Assembly (NCBI GenBank): GCA_029978425.1
Contig: JAPOJL010000003.1
Location: 1 to 22,760 of the forward strand
Length of the DNA stretch: 22,760 bases
Direction of reading: 5' to 3'
Source of the DNA: Actinomycetota bacterium
GTDB lineage: Bacteria; Actinomycetota; Actinomycetes; Nanopelagicales; Nanopelagicaceae
Below the pieces are notes generated by a model. That model saw only the letters and a program-made list of their open reading frames with translations, searched no databases and was not told the DNA's origin. Position 1 is the stretch's first letter. The number at the start of each line of letters is the position of its first letter. This document shows, in pieces, positions 1 through 7,431 of this stretch. Made by a program: the position numbers and the translations under genes.

Positions 1-390
1 CAGTTATTAAATGAGCGTGGCCGTGGCACTCTCGATAAGAAGATGGGAATCGAAATCATCGAAGCCTCTCCACAACGTCTCGTAGGAACGATGCCCGTTG
101 AAGGTAACACCCAACCTTTTGGTTTACTTCATGGCGGGGCAAATGTTGTTCTCGCAGAGAGTCTCGGCTCAGTTGGAACTCATCTACATGCTGGAGTTAC
201 GCGCCGCATTGTCGGCATTGAAGTAAGCGCTAGTCATCATAAATCCGCTACATCAGGAATTGTGACGGCGGTGGCAACAGCTGTAACGCTTGGAAAAACG
301 CTATGCACTTATAACGTTGAAATCACCAACGATAAAGGTGAACGCACATGCACAGCGCGCATTACTTGTTTGATTCTTGCAGAGCGCTAA
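1..390 (+). CDS. PaaI-family hotdog thioesterase, 5'-partial
   Basis: Hotdog-fold acyl-CoA thioesterase of the PaaI / 4HBT type, cytoplasmic, expected to hydrolyse aryl- or acyl-CoA thioesters; the exact substrate cannot be read from sequence. The family signature is the block PFGLLHGGANVVLAESLG, with the HGG turn and the acidic residue of the AES triplet that lies in the active site. There is an ATG at 43, but the same frame is open to the window edge and the residues before it (LLNERGRGTLDKK) look like the normal N-terminus of this family, so the true start is probably outside the window. It is the only plus-strand gene here and its TAA (388-390) faces the livF stop with one base between. 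From memory, this gene often lies between polA and the liv cluster in actinobacteria. Family assignment is sure, substrate is not. Confidence 0.85.
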   Translation, partial: QLLNERGRGTLDKKMGIEIIEASPQRLVGTMPVEGNTQPFGLLHGGANVVLAESLGSVGTHLHAGVTRRIVGIEVSASHHKSATSGIVTAVATAVTLGKTLCTYNVEITNDKGERTCTARITCLILAER

Positions 391-391
391 T

Positions 392-1120
392 TTAAAAGAT
401 TTCGTGTGCGCCGGTCCCTAAGTAAGCCGACTTCACGTGTGGATCGTTGAGAAGATCCTTCGCCTTCGCTTCTTTGGTGATGGCGCCAATCTCTAGAACA
501 TAAGCGCGATGTGCGCGATTGAGAGCTTGTTGAGCATTCTGTTCAACGAGCAAAATTGTTACGCCCTGCTTGTTAATTTCGGTGATGATGCGGAAAATAT
601 TTGCAATCATCTGGGGGGCAAGACCCATAGATGGTTCATCAAGGAGCAAAACCTTTGGTCGTGCCATCAAAGCGCGTCCAATAGCCAACATCTGTTGCTC
701 TCCACCTGAGAGTGTTCCGCCAGCTTGGCTAGCGCGTTCTTTCAAACGAGGAAATAAGGAATAGACCTTATCTAAATCTTCATTAATCTCGGCCTGGCGC
801 ATCTTTAGGTGGTACTTACCCATCTCAAGATTCTCCAGAACCGTCATGCCAGGAAAAATTCCGCGTCCTTCAGGAGCTTGAGAAATTCCTCGTTTAACTC
901 GTTCGTGAGCTGGCAACTTCGAGATGTCTTCTCCATCAAAGACGATGGAGCCTGAAGAAACAGGGCGCAATCCCGAGATTGTTTTCAATGTCGTGGTTTT
1001 GCCTGCTCCATTTGCGCCAATGAGAGTAACAATCTCGCCCTCGTTTACGACAACGGAGATACCTTTGATCGCTTCAATTTTTCCGTAGTGAACTCGGAGA
1101 TCTTTAATTTCAAGACGCAT
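392..1120 (-). CDS. livF: Branched-chain amino acid ABC transporter, ATP-binding protein LivF
   Basis: Second ATPase of a LivKHMGF-type importer, acting at the inner face of the membrane and powering uptake through LivH/LivM. It is 242 residues, normal for LivF. Visible motifs are Walker A GANGAGKTT (about residues 35-43), the Q-loop region near GISQAPEGRGIFP, the ABC signature LSGGEQQ, Walker B VLLLDEP and the switch histidine replaced by the LivF-typical LLVEQN. The ATG lies inside the 3' end of livG (11 bp overlap, 1110-1120), with an AGGAG 9 bases upstream, so translation is probably coupled to livG. It is the last gene of the liv operon. No terminator hairpin can fit after it because the convergent thioesterase ends one base away. 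The protein could belong to an amide or urea importer of the same family; branched-chain amino acids are the default reading. Confidence 0.93.
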   Translation of the reverse strand: MRLEIKDLRVHYGKIEAIKGISVVVNEGEIVTLIGANGAGKTTTLKTISGLRPVSSGSIVFDGEDISKLPAHERVKRGISQAPEGRGIFPGMTVLENLEMGKYHLKMRQAEINEDLDKVYSLFPRLKERASQAGGTLSGGEQQMLAIGRALMARPKVLLLDEPSMGLAPQMIANIFRIITEINKQGVTILLVEQNAQQALNRAHRAYVLEIGAITKEAKAKDLLNDPHVKSAYLGTGAHEIF

Positions 1121-1886
1121 CTTCAGGAACTCCTAAATAGGCTTCGATAACGCGCTTATCGTTCTGAACTTTGGCAGGTAGGTCGTCAGCAATTTTCTGA
1201 CCGAAATCAATGACCACTACGCGATCTGAAACGCCCATCACAAGTGACATGTCGTGTTCAATAAGCAAAACCGTATAACCGGCATCGCGAATCTTGCGAA
1301 TTGTCTTAGCGAGTTCAACTTTTTCTGCGGGATTAAAACCTGCAGCTGGTTCATCAAGAAGAAGAAGCTTTGGCTCAGTTCCAAGAGCGCGGGCAATCTC
1401 AAGTCTGCGCTGAACACCATAAGGAAGGTTCTTGGCTAGGCGGTCTGCATACTCACCGATGCCAATGAAATCCAAAAGTTCTTGAGCACGAGCCTTGTCA
1501 CGTTTCTCCTCACGGCGCGAGACAGGTAATCCAAAGAGTCCACTTATCAAACCCGATCTCTTATGAGTATCTGTTGCAGTAATGACATTCTCAAGAGCTG
1601 TCATATCACCCCAAAGTCGGATGTTTTGGAAGGTACGAGCAACTCCGCCTCGAGTAATTTTGTAACGCTTTCTTCCCTTGAGTGATTTGCCTTCAAAGGT
1701 GATATCGCCTTTGGTTACTTGATAGACACCGGTAATGACATTGAATACTGTGGTTTTTCCAGCACCATTCGGCCCAATCAGTCCAAGGATCTCTTGTTTC
1801 TTAATTTCAAAAGAGACATCATTAAGAGCTACGACGCCACCAAATTGCATGGTCACATTCTGCAATTTCAAAATTGATTCGCTCAT
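1110..1886 (-). CDS. livG: Branched-chain amino acid ABC transporter, ATP-binding protein LivG
   Basis: First ATPase of the HAAT-family amino acid importer, pairing with LivF. It has 258 residues. Walker A is GPNGAGKTT (near residues 37-45), the LivG-specific segment [17 protein letters not shown] follows, then the degenerate signature [15 protein letters not shown] (LivG proteins usually carry YGxQRRLE instead of LSGGQ), Walker [11 protein letters not shown] and the switch histidine in VLLIEHDM. The C-terminal tail typical of LivG ([11 protein letters not shown]) is present. The ATG overlaps the livM stop as ATGA (1883-1886), with AAGGGG five bases upstream of the start, indicating coupled translation. 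The TGA stop lies within the start of livF. Confidence 0.94.
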   Translation of the reverse strand: MSESILKLQNVTMQFGGVVALNDVSFEIKKQEILGLIGPNGAGKTTVFNVITGVYQVTKGDITFEGKSLKGRKRYKITRGGVARTFQNIRLWGDMTALENVITATDTHKRSGLISGLFGLPVSRREEKRDKARAQELLDFIGIGEYADRLAKNLPYGVQRRLEIARALGTEPKLLLLDEPAAGFNPAEKVELAKTIRKIRDAGYTVLLIEHDMSLVMGVSDRVVVIDFGQKIADDLPAKVQNDKRVIEAYLGVPEDAS

Positions 1887-2902
1887 GATTGCCCCTTCTC
1901 AGGTAGCGCCTTTTCACGCTTTTTGCGTGGCAGCAATCCATCTGGACGTAAGTTCATCATCAATACAAGAACTGCACCGAAGACCAACAAGCGCGCATCA
2001 GAGATAAAACGAATGCGATCTGGAAGATAACCGAGAATGATTGCTCCAAGAACTACACCCCAGATATTTCCCATTCCGCCGAAGACCACGCAAGCCAAAA
2101 TAAGGATTGAGACTTGGAGCGTGAAGTTATCCGGTGAGATGAAGAGCGTCTTAGAAGCGTAAAGAACGCCAGCCGCACCACCAACAGATGCACCAAGTAC
2201 AAAGGCCCAAATCTTGTAGCGGAATGTTGGAACTCCCATCAATTCTGCTGCATCTTCATCTTGACGGATTGATTCCCATGCACGTCCGGCACGTCGAACC
2301 GAGAGGCGGCGAATCATCCAGATGGTAAGCAAGATGATAATAAGGAAGGTCCAGAAATAGAGCCTGTGATTATCGAAGGTGTACTCAAGTCCAAAGATTG
2401 TAGGAGGAGTCGGAATTCCGACAATTCCATTTGCGCCGCCGATGGAATTGAGATTGAGGGCAGTAATACGGACAATCTCGCCGAATCCCAACGTAATAAT
2501 TGCCAGGTAATCACCGCGTAAACGAAGAGCTGGAACGCCAAGAATCAATCCTGCAAACATCGCCATCGCGATACCGATGGGGAGAATCTCCCACGAATTT
2601 AGCCCGGTCTTGGTTCCAAGAATTCCCATGGTGTACGCGCCGATTGCAAAGACGGCAACGTATCCAAGATCAAGGAGACCACTCTTTCCAATAACAATAT
2701 TTAAACCAAGTGCCATGATGACAAAGATTGCGACCGGGAAAACAAGAACTGATCCGTAGTCTGCGATGGGAGTATTAAGGAAAGTTCCGCCCAACAGTGG
2801 AAGTGACGCCGCAGCAGCAATTGCGCCAAGTGCAATCAATACTCGTACTGGACGTCCTGAACGCTCCCAGACGCCTGCGCCCCAATCACGTAAATTAAAC
2901 AT
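1883..2902 (-). CDS. livM: Branched-chain amino acid ABC transporter permease LivM
   Basis: Inner-membrane permease of the liv importer (BPD_transp_2 family), forming the translocation pore with LivH. It has 339 residues with a series of hydrophobic segments beginning near residue 22. The family-defining stretch [20 protein letters not shown] is near residues 66-85 and the conserved cytoplasmic coupling loop [17 protein letters not shown] lies at about residues 208-224. The C-terminus is basic (RKKREK), as expected for a cytoplasmic tail. The start is the ATG at 2902, which shares a base with the livH stop (TAATG) and has GAGGG four bases upstream. It is the third gene of the operon livK-H-M-G-F and overlaps livG by four bases. 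Confidence 0.93.
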   Translation of the reverse strand: MFNLRDWGAGVWERSGRPVRVLIALGAIAAAASLPLLGGTFLNTPIADYGSVLVFPVAIFVIMALGLNIVIGKSGLLDLGYVAVFAIGAYTMGILGTKTGLNSWEILPIGIAMAMFAGLILGVPALRLRGDYLAIITLGFGEIVRITALNLNSIGGANGIVGIPTPPTIFGLEYTFDNHRLYFWTFLIIILLTIWMIRRLSVRRAGRAWESIRQDEDAAELMGVPTFRYKIWAFVLGASVGGAAGVLYASKTLFISPDNFTLQVSILILACVVFGGMGNIWGVVLGAIILGYLPDRIRFISDARLLVFGAVLVLMMNLRPDGLLPRKKREKALPEKGQS

Positions 2903-3852
2903 TATGCCCTCGTCTGCGTAATAGCTTCACCGAATACGCCATTCGGACGGAAATAGAGAACAAAGACCAGAACGATAAAGACTGTAACGGCTTTCCATTG
3001 GGTACCAAGGAAGAATGATGCATAGGTTTCAAGAAGTCCGAGCGCGATACCGCCATAGAAGGCGCCTTTGATATTTCCGATTCCGCCGAGAATTGCCGCG
3101 GTGAATGCGGCGATACCTAATTCGAAACCAATATTAAATGAGGTGTTTTCATACTTGAGAACATAGAAGAAGCCAGCGGCGCCGGTCATCAGGCCACCGA
3201 CTAGGAATGTTCCAGAGACAACAAAATTGAGATTTACGCCCATGAGCTTTGCCGCGTCTTCATTCATAGATACCGCGCGGATTGCTTTTCCAAGGCGCGT
3301 GCGTTGGACGAACTGGCTAAGCGATACAAATAGAATGAGTCCAGCAACGATGATGATGACGTTATCTAAACGGAGTTCAGCGCCAAAGAAAGTACCCAGT
3401 GACTTCTTCTCCATCACACGAGGGCTACCAACGTAGCGAGAGTCGGTAAGGATGCGCATGAATTCAGCCAGAACGATGGACATTCCGATTGCCGAAATAA
3501 GAGGTGCGAGTTTATTTGAGCCACGATTGCGAAGGCGACGATACGCCACAAGTTCTAGAAATATTGACAAGATTCCTGACATTAACATCGAAGCGATCAA
3601 ACATAAGAAAAGAATGTAAACCAGGCGGAATCCCGTCGCTGGTTCAGATTGTTGGGTGAATCCAAAGAGATCGCGAATTACGATGATGGTTGCAAAGGTT
3701 CCGTACATAAAAACTTCTGAATTTGCGAAGTTGATCATGCGGAGGACGCCGTAGACCATGGTGTAGCCAAGAGCAATAAGGACGTAAATAAAACCGAGAC
3801 TTAGCCCGCCTACCGTGAGTGAAGCGAACTGATCTTGAAAGTTACTTAGCAC
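2902..3852 (-). CDS. livH: Branched-chain amino acid ABC transporter permease LivH
   Basis: Second permease of the liv importer, 316 residues. The early block LGYTMVYGVLRMINFANSEV is the LivH hallmark, and the coupling loop RAVSMNEDAAKLMGVN (around residues 210-225) contacts the ATPases. Hydrophobic segments run through the whole chain, ending in VFVLYFRPNGVFG, also conserved in the family. The start is a GTG at 3852; the sequence before it (AAAGTGG) is only a weak ribosome binding site, so initiation may be less efficient than for livM or livG. It follows livK after 124 bases that contain a strong hairpin, which may keep permease levels below those of the binding protein. It overlaps livM by one base. 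Confidence 0.93.
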   Translation of the reverse strand: MLSNFQDQFASLTVGGLSLGFIYVLIALGYTMVYGVLRMINFANSEVFMYGTFATIIVIRDLFGFTQQSEPATGFRLVYILFLCLIASMLMSGILSIFLELVAYRRLRNRGSNKLAPLISAIGMSIVLAEFMRILTDSRYVGSPRVMEKKSLGTFFGAELRLDNVIIIVAGLILFVSLSQFVQRTRLGKAIRAVSMNEDAAKLMGVNLNFVVSGTFLVGGLMTGAAGFFYVLKYENTSFNIGFELGIAAFTAAILGGIGNIKGAFYGGIALGLLETYASFFLGTQWKAVTVFIVLVFVLYFRPNGVFGEAITQTRA

Positions 3853-3893
3853 TCGACCACTTTCTGTGATTGTGAAAGCTTCAAAACTTGCTT

Positions 3894-3931
3894 AAAGCGT
3901 GGCGCCTAGCTTGTGACTAGGCGCCCGCTTT
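3894..3931 (-). terminator. Intergenic hairpin between livK and livH (partial terminator or mRNA-stabilising stem)
   Basis: A perfect 9-bp inverted repeat, GGCGCCTAG / CTAGGCGCC (3901-3909 and 3917-3925, 7-base loop), is extended by six more pairs (AAAGCG / CGCTTT) after a single bulged base at 3900. On the minus strand it is followed by only three T residues, so it is not a classic strong terminator. Its place after a highly expressed binding-protein gene and before the permeases suggests partial termination or protection of the livK 3' end. The structure is certain from sequence; the role is inferred. Confidence 0.6.
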
Positions 3932-3976
3932 TCAATCTATATCTCTTTTGCGAAGTTAATCGCTAATGGAGATTTT

Positions 3977-5119
3977 TTACTTTACTGCTCCTGTGTACTT
4001 GATTGCTCCACCCTTGATTTCGAAGCCATTCATGACTCCGCCAGCGGTGTCGCCGTACTTATCAAAGGAGAGTGCGCTACCGGTGATTGACTTGCCCTTG
4101 TACGCCTTGACGCACTTGAGCATTGCAGCACGGGTATTTACTCCCTTTGAGATGCAGCTTAGGAAGACATTTGCAGCATCGATTGATTCAGCAGCATATG
4201 TACCTGAAGAGACGCCCATCTTTGCCTTGAAATCTGCTTCAAGCTTTGCAGAAATTTCAGCTAGAGGAACAGTTCCACCGGTGAGGCGGACACCTTCAAG
4301 GATTGATGCGCTCGCCAAAGTCAAGATACCTGGGCTGAGAACACCATCGCCACCAGCAAGAACTCCTGTGTATCCGGAGTCGCGGAGCTGACGGAAGAGT
4401 GTTGCAGCTTGTGCGTAGTAACCAGTGAAGATTACAACGTTTGCACTTGCTGACTTCACCTTAGAGATAGTTGCTGACCAGTCAGTGGTCTTATCTGGAA
4501 CAGAATCCTGTCCAGCAAGAGTTGCGCCACCAAGCTTCATGTATTCAACGAGACCGACACCGTATGGTGATTGATCATCGATGACGAATACCTTAGGAGC
4601 TGAAACTCCACGGGTAGCAAGCTTGTAAAGAGCTGGGCCCTGTACGCGGTCAGTTACTGGAATACGGTGGAACACAGGGAGACCAATGAGGCCCTGTGCT
4701 GGATCAGTAATTGATACGCGAGTAGCAGATGGAGAAATCAATGGAAGATTTGTCTGCTTGTAGAAAGGAAGTGAGGCAATTGTTGCGCCTGAATATGCAG
4801 GGCCAACAATTCCGAGGATATTCTTATTCGATGCAGCACCTGGAGCAACTTTCGCTGCTTCAGTTCCTGAACCCTGATCGTCGATTTCGACGATCTTTAC
4901 AATGAACTTACCTTTGTTCTTCGCATTGAAGAGTTTGACAGCGTACTTAACGCCGTTGAGTTCATCGATACCGACCTGAGCTTCTTCACCGGTTAGTGGG
5001 CCCTGGTAAGCAATCGTGACAGTCTTCGCTGCTGCATTCGATGCTGGAGCAACCGCAACTGCAGAACCTGCAGCAAGTGCGATCACGGCAGCAACAGAAA
5101 TTAAGCGTTGCTTCTTCAT
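3977..5119 (-). CDS. livK: Branched-chain amino acid ABC transporter substrate-binding protein LivK
   Basis: Extracytoplasmic periplasmic-binding-protein type 1 (Peripla_BP_6) that captures the substrate for LivHMGF. From the chosen ATG at 5119 the protein is 380 residues and begins MKKQRLISVAAVIALAAG, a standard Sec signal peptide with probable cleavage near ASNAAA. In-frame ATGs at 5143 and 5137 would add up to eight unhelpful residues (MIMNERQY); the start at 5119 has GAAAGG six bases upstream. The mature part opens with VTIAYQGPLTGEEAQVG, the usual first strand and ligand loop, and contains the hinge block GIVGPAYSGATIASLPFY. There is no cysteine near the signal cleavage site, so it is not an obvious lipoprotein, unlike most such proteins in single-membrane bacteria. 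It heads the liv operon. Ligand class (branched-chain amino acids or amides) is inferred from the family. Confidence 0.92.
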   Translation of the reverse strand: MKKQRLISVAAVIALAAGSAVAVAPASNAAAKTVTIAYQGPLTGEEAQVGIDELNGVKYAVKLFNAKNKGKFIVKIVEIDDQGSGTEAAKVAPGAASNKNILGIVGPAYSGATIASLPFYKQTNLPLISPSATRVSITDPAQGLIGLPVFHRIPVTDRVQGPALYKLATRGVSAPKVFVIDDQSPYGVGLVEYMKLGGATLAGQDSVPDKTTDWSATISKVKSASANVVIFTGYYAQAATLFRQLRDSGYTGVLAGGDGVLSPGILTLASASILEGVRLTGGTVPLAEISAKLEADFKAKMGVSSGTYAAESIDAANVFLSCISKGVNTRAAMLKCVKAYKGKSITGSALSFDKYGDTAGGVMNGFEIKGGAIKYTGAVK

Positions 5120-5198
5120 GTATTGCCTTTCATTCATGATCATGCCCCCTGGGACAGGGAGGGGTGAAGGTTAGCGCCAGGCTCACGCTCGACACAAC

Positions 5199-5241
5199 AA
5201 AAAATCTCGTTATCAGACATAACTTTCCCGTTATATGAGAT
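5199..5241 (-). terminator. Probable intrinsic terminator between the ANTAR regulator and livK, with alternative pairings
   Basis: On the minus strand a short outer stem ATCTC / GAGAT (5237-5241 with 5204-5208) encloses three repeats: ATAAC (5230-5234), GTTAT (5219-5223) and ATAAC (5209-5213). The middle element can pair with either neighbour, and the structure ends in a run of six T (5199-5204). It lies 23 bases after the ANTAR regulator stop, so the simplest reading is that regulator's terminator. If a livK promoter starts further upstream, the same segment could act as an attenuator. The pairing is seen; the function is inferred. Confidence 0.45.
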
Positions 5242-5263
5242 GGACAGTCTCTAAATCCGTGAC

Positions 5264-5860
5264 TTACTTATTCAGGGTGGCCGAGGGGTTAATAACCGCC
5301 TCTGCAACTTCTTTCATTGTGATGCGCCGGTCCATAGCCGCCCGTTGAATCCATGAGAAAGCTTCGGGCTCGGAAAGGTTGAGAGCTTTCATAAGGATTC
5401 CCTTGGCTCTATCGATAACTTTCCGAGTTTCAAGGCGATCATGAAGATCGGCAACTTCAAGTTCGAGTGACTTCATCTGGCGATGACGGCTAATGGAAAT
5501 CTCAATCGCTGGAACCAAATCATTAATCGTAAAAGGTTTCACCACGTAAGCCATAGCCCCCGCATCGCGAGCGCGCTCTACTAGATCTTTCTGACTAAAT
5601 GCTGTGAGCATGAGTACAGGAGCGATGGAAATAATTTATTCTGCCGCTGAAATTCCATCAAGAATTGGCATCTTCACATCAAGGATTGCTAAATCAGGTT
5701 TTAGCTCTTTAGCAAGATCGATTGCTTCTTGGCCATTACTTGCTTCTGCGACAACGTCGTAGCCAGCTTCACCTAACATCTCAACAAGATCCATGCGGAT
5801 AAGAGTTTCGTCCTCCGCAACAAGAATGCGATGTGCTTGCGCAGAGGTATTGGATGTCAT
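5264..5860 (-). pseudogene. pdtaR: ANTAR-domain response regulator (PdtaR-like) with an in-frame TAA
   Basis: Response regulator with an N-terminal receiver and a C-terminal ANTAR RNA-binding domain, which in the family acts by antitermination at paired hairpins and is phosphorylated by a PdtaS-type kinase. The first part (5636-5860, 74 residues) has the acidic pair E16-D17 and phospho-acceptor D61 in LAILDVKMP. The second part (from about 5635 down to 5264) has the switch Thr in LTAFSQKD, the Lys in VVKPF, and the ANTAR region RKVIDRAKGILM to MKEVAEAVI. A TAA at 5636-5638 separates them, and both parts are in the same frame. Against recalled relatives (GISAAEKIAEERIAPVLM), the join reads GISAAE-stop-IIS-IAPVLM, so it is also two codons short. 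The ATG is two bases after the tRNA 3' end, and a GAGG in the acceptor stem is the only nearby ribosome binding site. An ATG at 5611 could restart a 115-residue ANTAR protein. Real nonsense mutation versus assembly error is undecided. Confidence 0.8.
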
Positions 5861-5861
5861 G

Positions 5862-5934
5862 TGCCTCGAGTCGGATTTGAACCGACACTATGCAGTGTTT
5901 GAGACTGCCCTCTCTACCGTTGGAGTACCGAGGC
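5862..5934 (-). tRNA. tRNA with anticodon CAA (tRNA-Leu by anticodon), short variable arm
   Basis: The minus strand folds as a 73-nt tRNA: acceptor GCCTCGG / TCGAGGC with one G-U pair, a weak three-pair D stem (CTC / GAG) with the GG of the D loop, anticodon stem GCAGT / ACTGC with loop CTCAAAC (anticodon CAA at 5899-5901, reading UUG), a five-base variable region ATAGT, T arm GTCGG-TTCAAAT-CCGAC and discriminator A73. CCA is not encoded. The anticodon and A73 fit leucine, but bacterial leucine tRNAs normally have a long variable arm, and this one does not. It lies 20 bases after pyk and two bases before the ANTAR regulator start, so it is probably cut from a shared transcript. Confidence 0.85.
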
Positions 5935-5954
5935 CGAAATCGCGGAACTAAATT

Positions 5955-7394
5955 CTAGCGATAGGCAGGAGCAACGCCACCCACGGCATCTCCGACCTTA
6001 TGTACGCGCATAGCGTTGGTAGATCCTGGGATTCCCGGTGGTGAGCCGGCAACAATCATGATCAACTCACCTTTTGCTACCCGCTTCGTCTCAACGAGAA
6101 TCGCATCAACTTGTTTCACCATTTCATCTGTTGTGGTGACCAGTGGCGTGAGTAAAGGTTCAACTCCCCACGTCAATGACATTTGGTTAAATGTTGCGGC
6201 ATCGGGAGTAAGAGCGAGAATTGGGATAGTAGAACGTAATCGCGACATACGGCGAGCCGAGTCACCAGTTTTTGTAAAGGCAGCAAGGACTTTGGCGCCA
6301 ACAGTAAGCCCTACTTCTGTGGCAGCCTTGGTAATTGCGCCACCCTTTGTGCGGGGATTATGTTGCAGAGCTGGAATCAAATGGAGCGCTTCTTGCTCTG
6401 TCTTTTCAATAATGCGGGCCATCGTTTGCACTGCTTCTATGGCAAAAGACCCAACGCTGGTTTCGCCCGAGAGCATGAGAGCATCTGCGCCATCGAGTAC
6501 CGCATTGGCACAGTCGGTTGCTTCTGCTCGGGTTGGTCGAGAATTTGTGATCATCGAATCAAGCATCTGCGTTGCGACAATGACAGGCTTGGCATTTTCA
6601 CGTGCCAATGTAATGCACCGCTTCTGAACTAAAGGAATATCTTCGATTGGCATTTCAACGCCGAGATCGCCGCGAGCGACCATGATGCCATCAAAGGCAG
6701 TAACGATTTCTTCTAAGTTCTCTACTGCTTGAGGTTTCTCAATCTTCGCAATAACTGGTAAGCGAATTCCAACTTCCTCCATTATGCGATGTACATCATC
6801 AATATCTTTTGCGGAACGAACAAAAGAGAGAGCGATAAAGTCTGCGCCCGCCTTAAGTCCCCATCTCAGATCATCGATATCTTTTTCCGACATCGCAGGT
6901 ACAGAGACTGCAACGCCTGGAAGATTAATTCCTTTGTTGTTAGAAACTGGACCAGGCTCGATGCACTTGGTGACGACATCGTTACCTTTCACCTCGACAA
7001 CTTCGACCGTTACCTTTCCATCATCGATGAGGATGCGATCACCTTTTTTGCAATCTCCCGGTAGGCCTTTGTATGTCGTGCCGACGCGCTCTTTTGTTCC
7101 TGAAACATCATCCGTCGTAATTGTGAAAATATCTCCGCGGCTTAACTCGTGAGGTCCGTTTGAGAAACGTCCTAAACGAATCTTTGGTCCTTGAAGATCC
7201 ACAAGGATTGCTACCGGTTTTCCAGCATCTGCGGCAGCCTTGCGAATCAAATTAAGGCGATTTTGGTGTTCGTCATAACTACCGTGAGAAAGATTGAGTC
7301 GAGCCACATTCATTCCAGCGGCGATAAGTTCTGCAGCTTTTTCGGGGCTTTCTACAGCTGGACCCATAGTGCAGACTATTTTCGCGCGGCGCAT
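5955..7394 (-). CDS. pyk: Pyruvate kinase
   Basis: Converts phosphoenolpyruvate and ADP to pyruvate and ATP in the last step of glycolysis; cytoplasmic, normally a homotetramer. At 479 residues it has the usual length of the actinobacterial enzyme. It starts RRAKIVCTMGPA and NVARLNLSHG (TIM-barrel A domain), followed by the B domain (about residues 70-165), the catalytic-lysine block PVIAKIEKPQAVENLEEI, the metal-binding MVARGDLGVEMP, VIVATQMLDSM and a C-terminal allosteric domain from about residue 340. The ATG at 7394 lies 37 bases after gltD; the purine-rich stretch before it is a weak ribosome binding site. It is followed directly by the CAA tRNA. No truncation or missing catalytic residue was seen. 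Confidence 0.96.
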   Translation of the reverse strand: MRRAKIVCTMGPAVESPEKAAELIAAGMNVARLNLSHGSYDEHQNRLNLIRKAAADAGKPVAILVDLQGPKIRLGRFSNGPHELSRGDIFTITTDDVSGTKERVGTTYKGLPGDCKKGDRILIDDGKVTVEVVEVKGNDVVTKCIEPGPVSNNKGINLPGVAVSVPAMSEKDIDDLRWGLKAGADFIALSFVRSAKDIDDVHRIMEEVGIRLPVIAKIEKPQAVENLEEIVTAFDGIMVARGDLGVEMPIEDIPLVQKRCITLARENAKPVIVATQMLDSMITNSRPTRAEATDCANAVLDGADALMLSGETSVGSFAIEAVQTMARIIEKTEQEALHLIPALQHNPRTKGGAITKAATEVGLTVGAKVLAAFTKTGDSARRMSRLRSTIPILALTPDAATFNQMSLTWGVEPLLTPLVTTTDEMVKQVDAILVETKRVAKGELIMIVAGSPPGIPGSTNAMRVHKVGDAVGGVAPAYR

Positions 7395-7431
7395 TTTCGT
7401 ACTTTATTCCATCTCTCTTTGTTTAATGAAA

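Noticed and set aside
5600..5660. Frameshift in the ANTAR regulator
   Set aside because: The two parts are in the same frame (their start coordinates differ by a multiple of three), so it is a nonsense codon with an in-frame length change.
6016..6627. A 203-codon open frame on the plus strand opposite pyk, and similar shorter ones opposite gltB and trpB
   Set aside because: They are antisense shadows of well-conserved genes, lack recognisable domains and show low-complexity composition.
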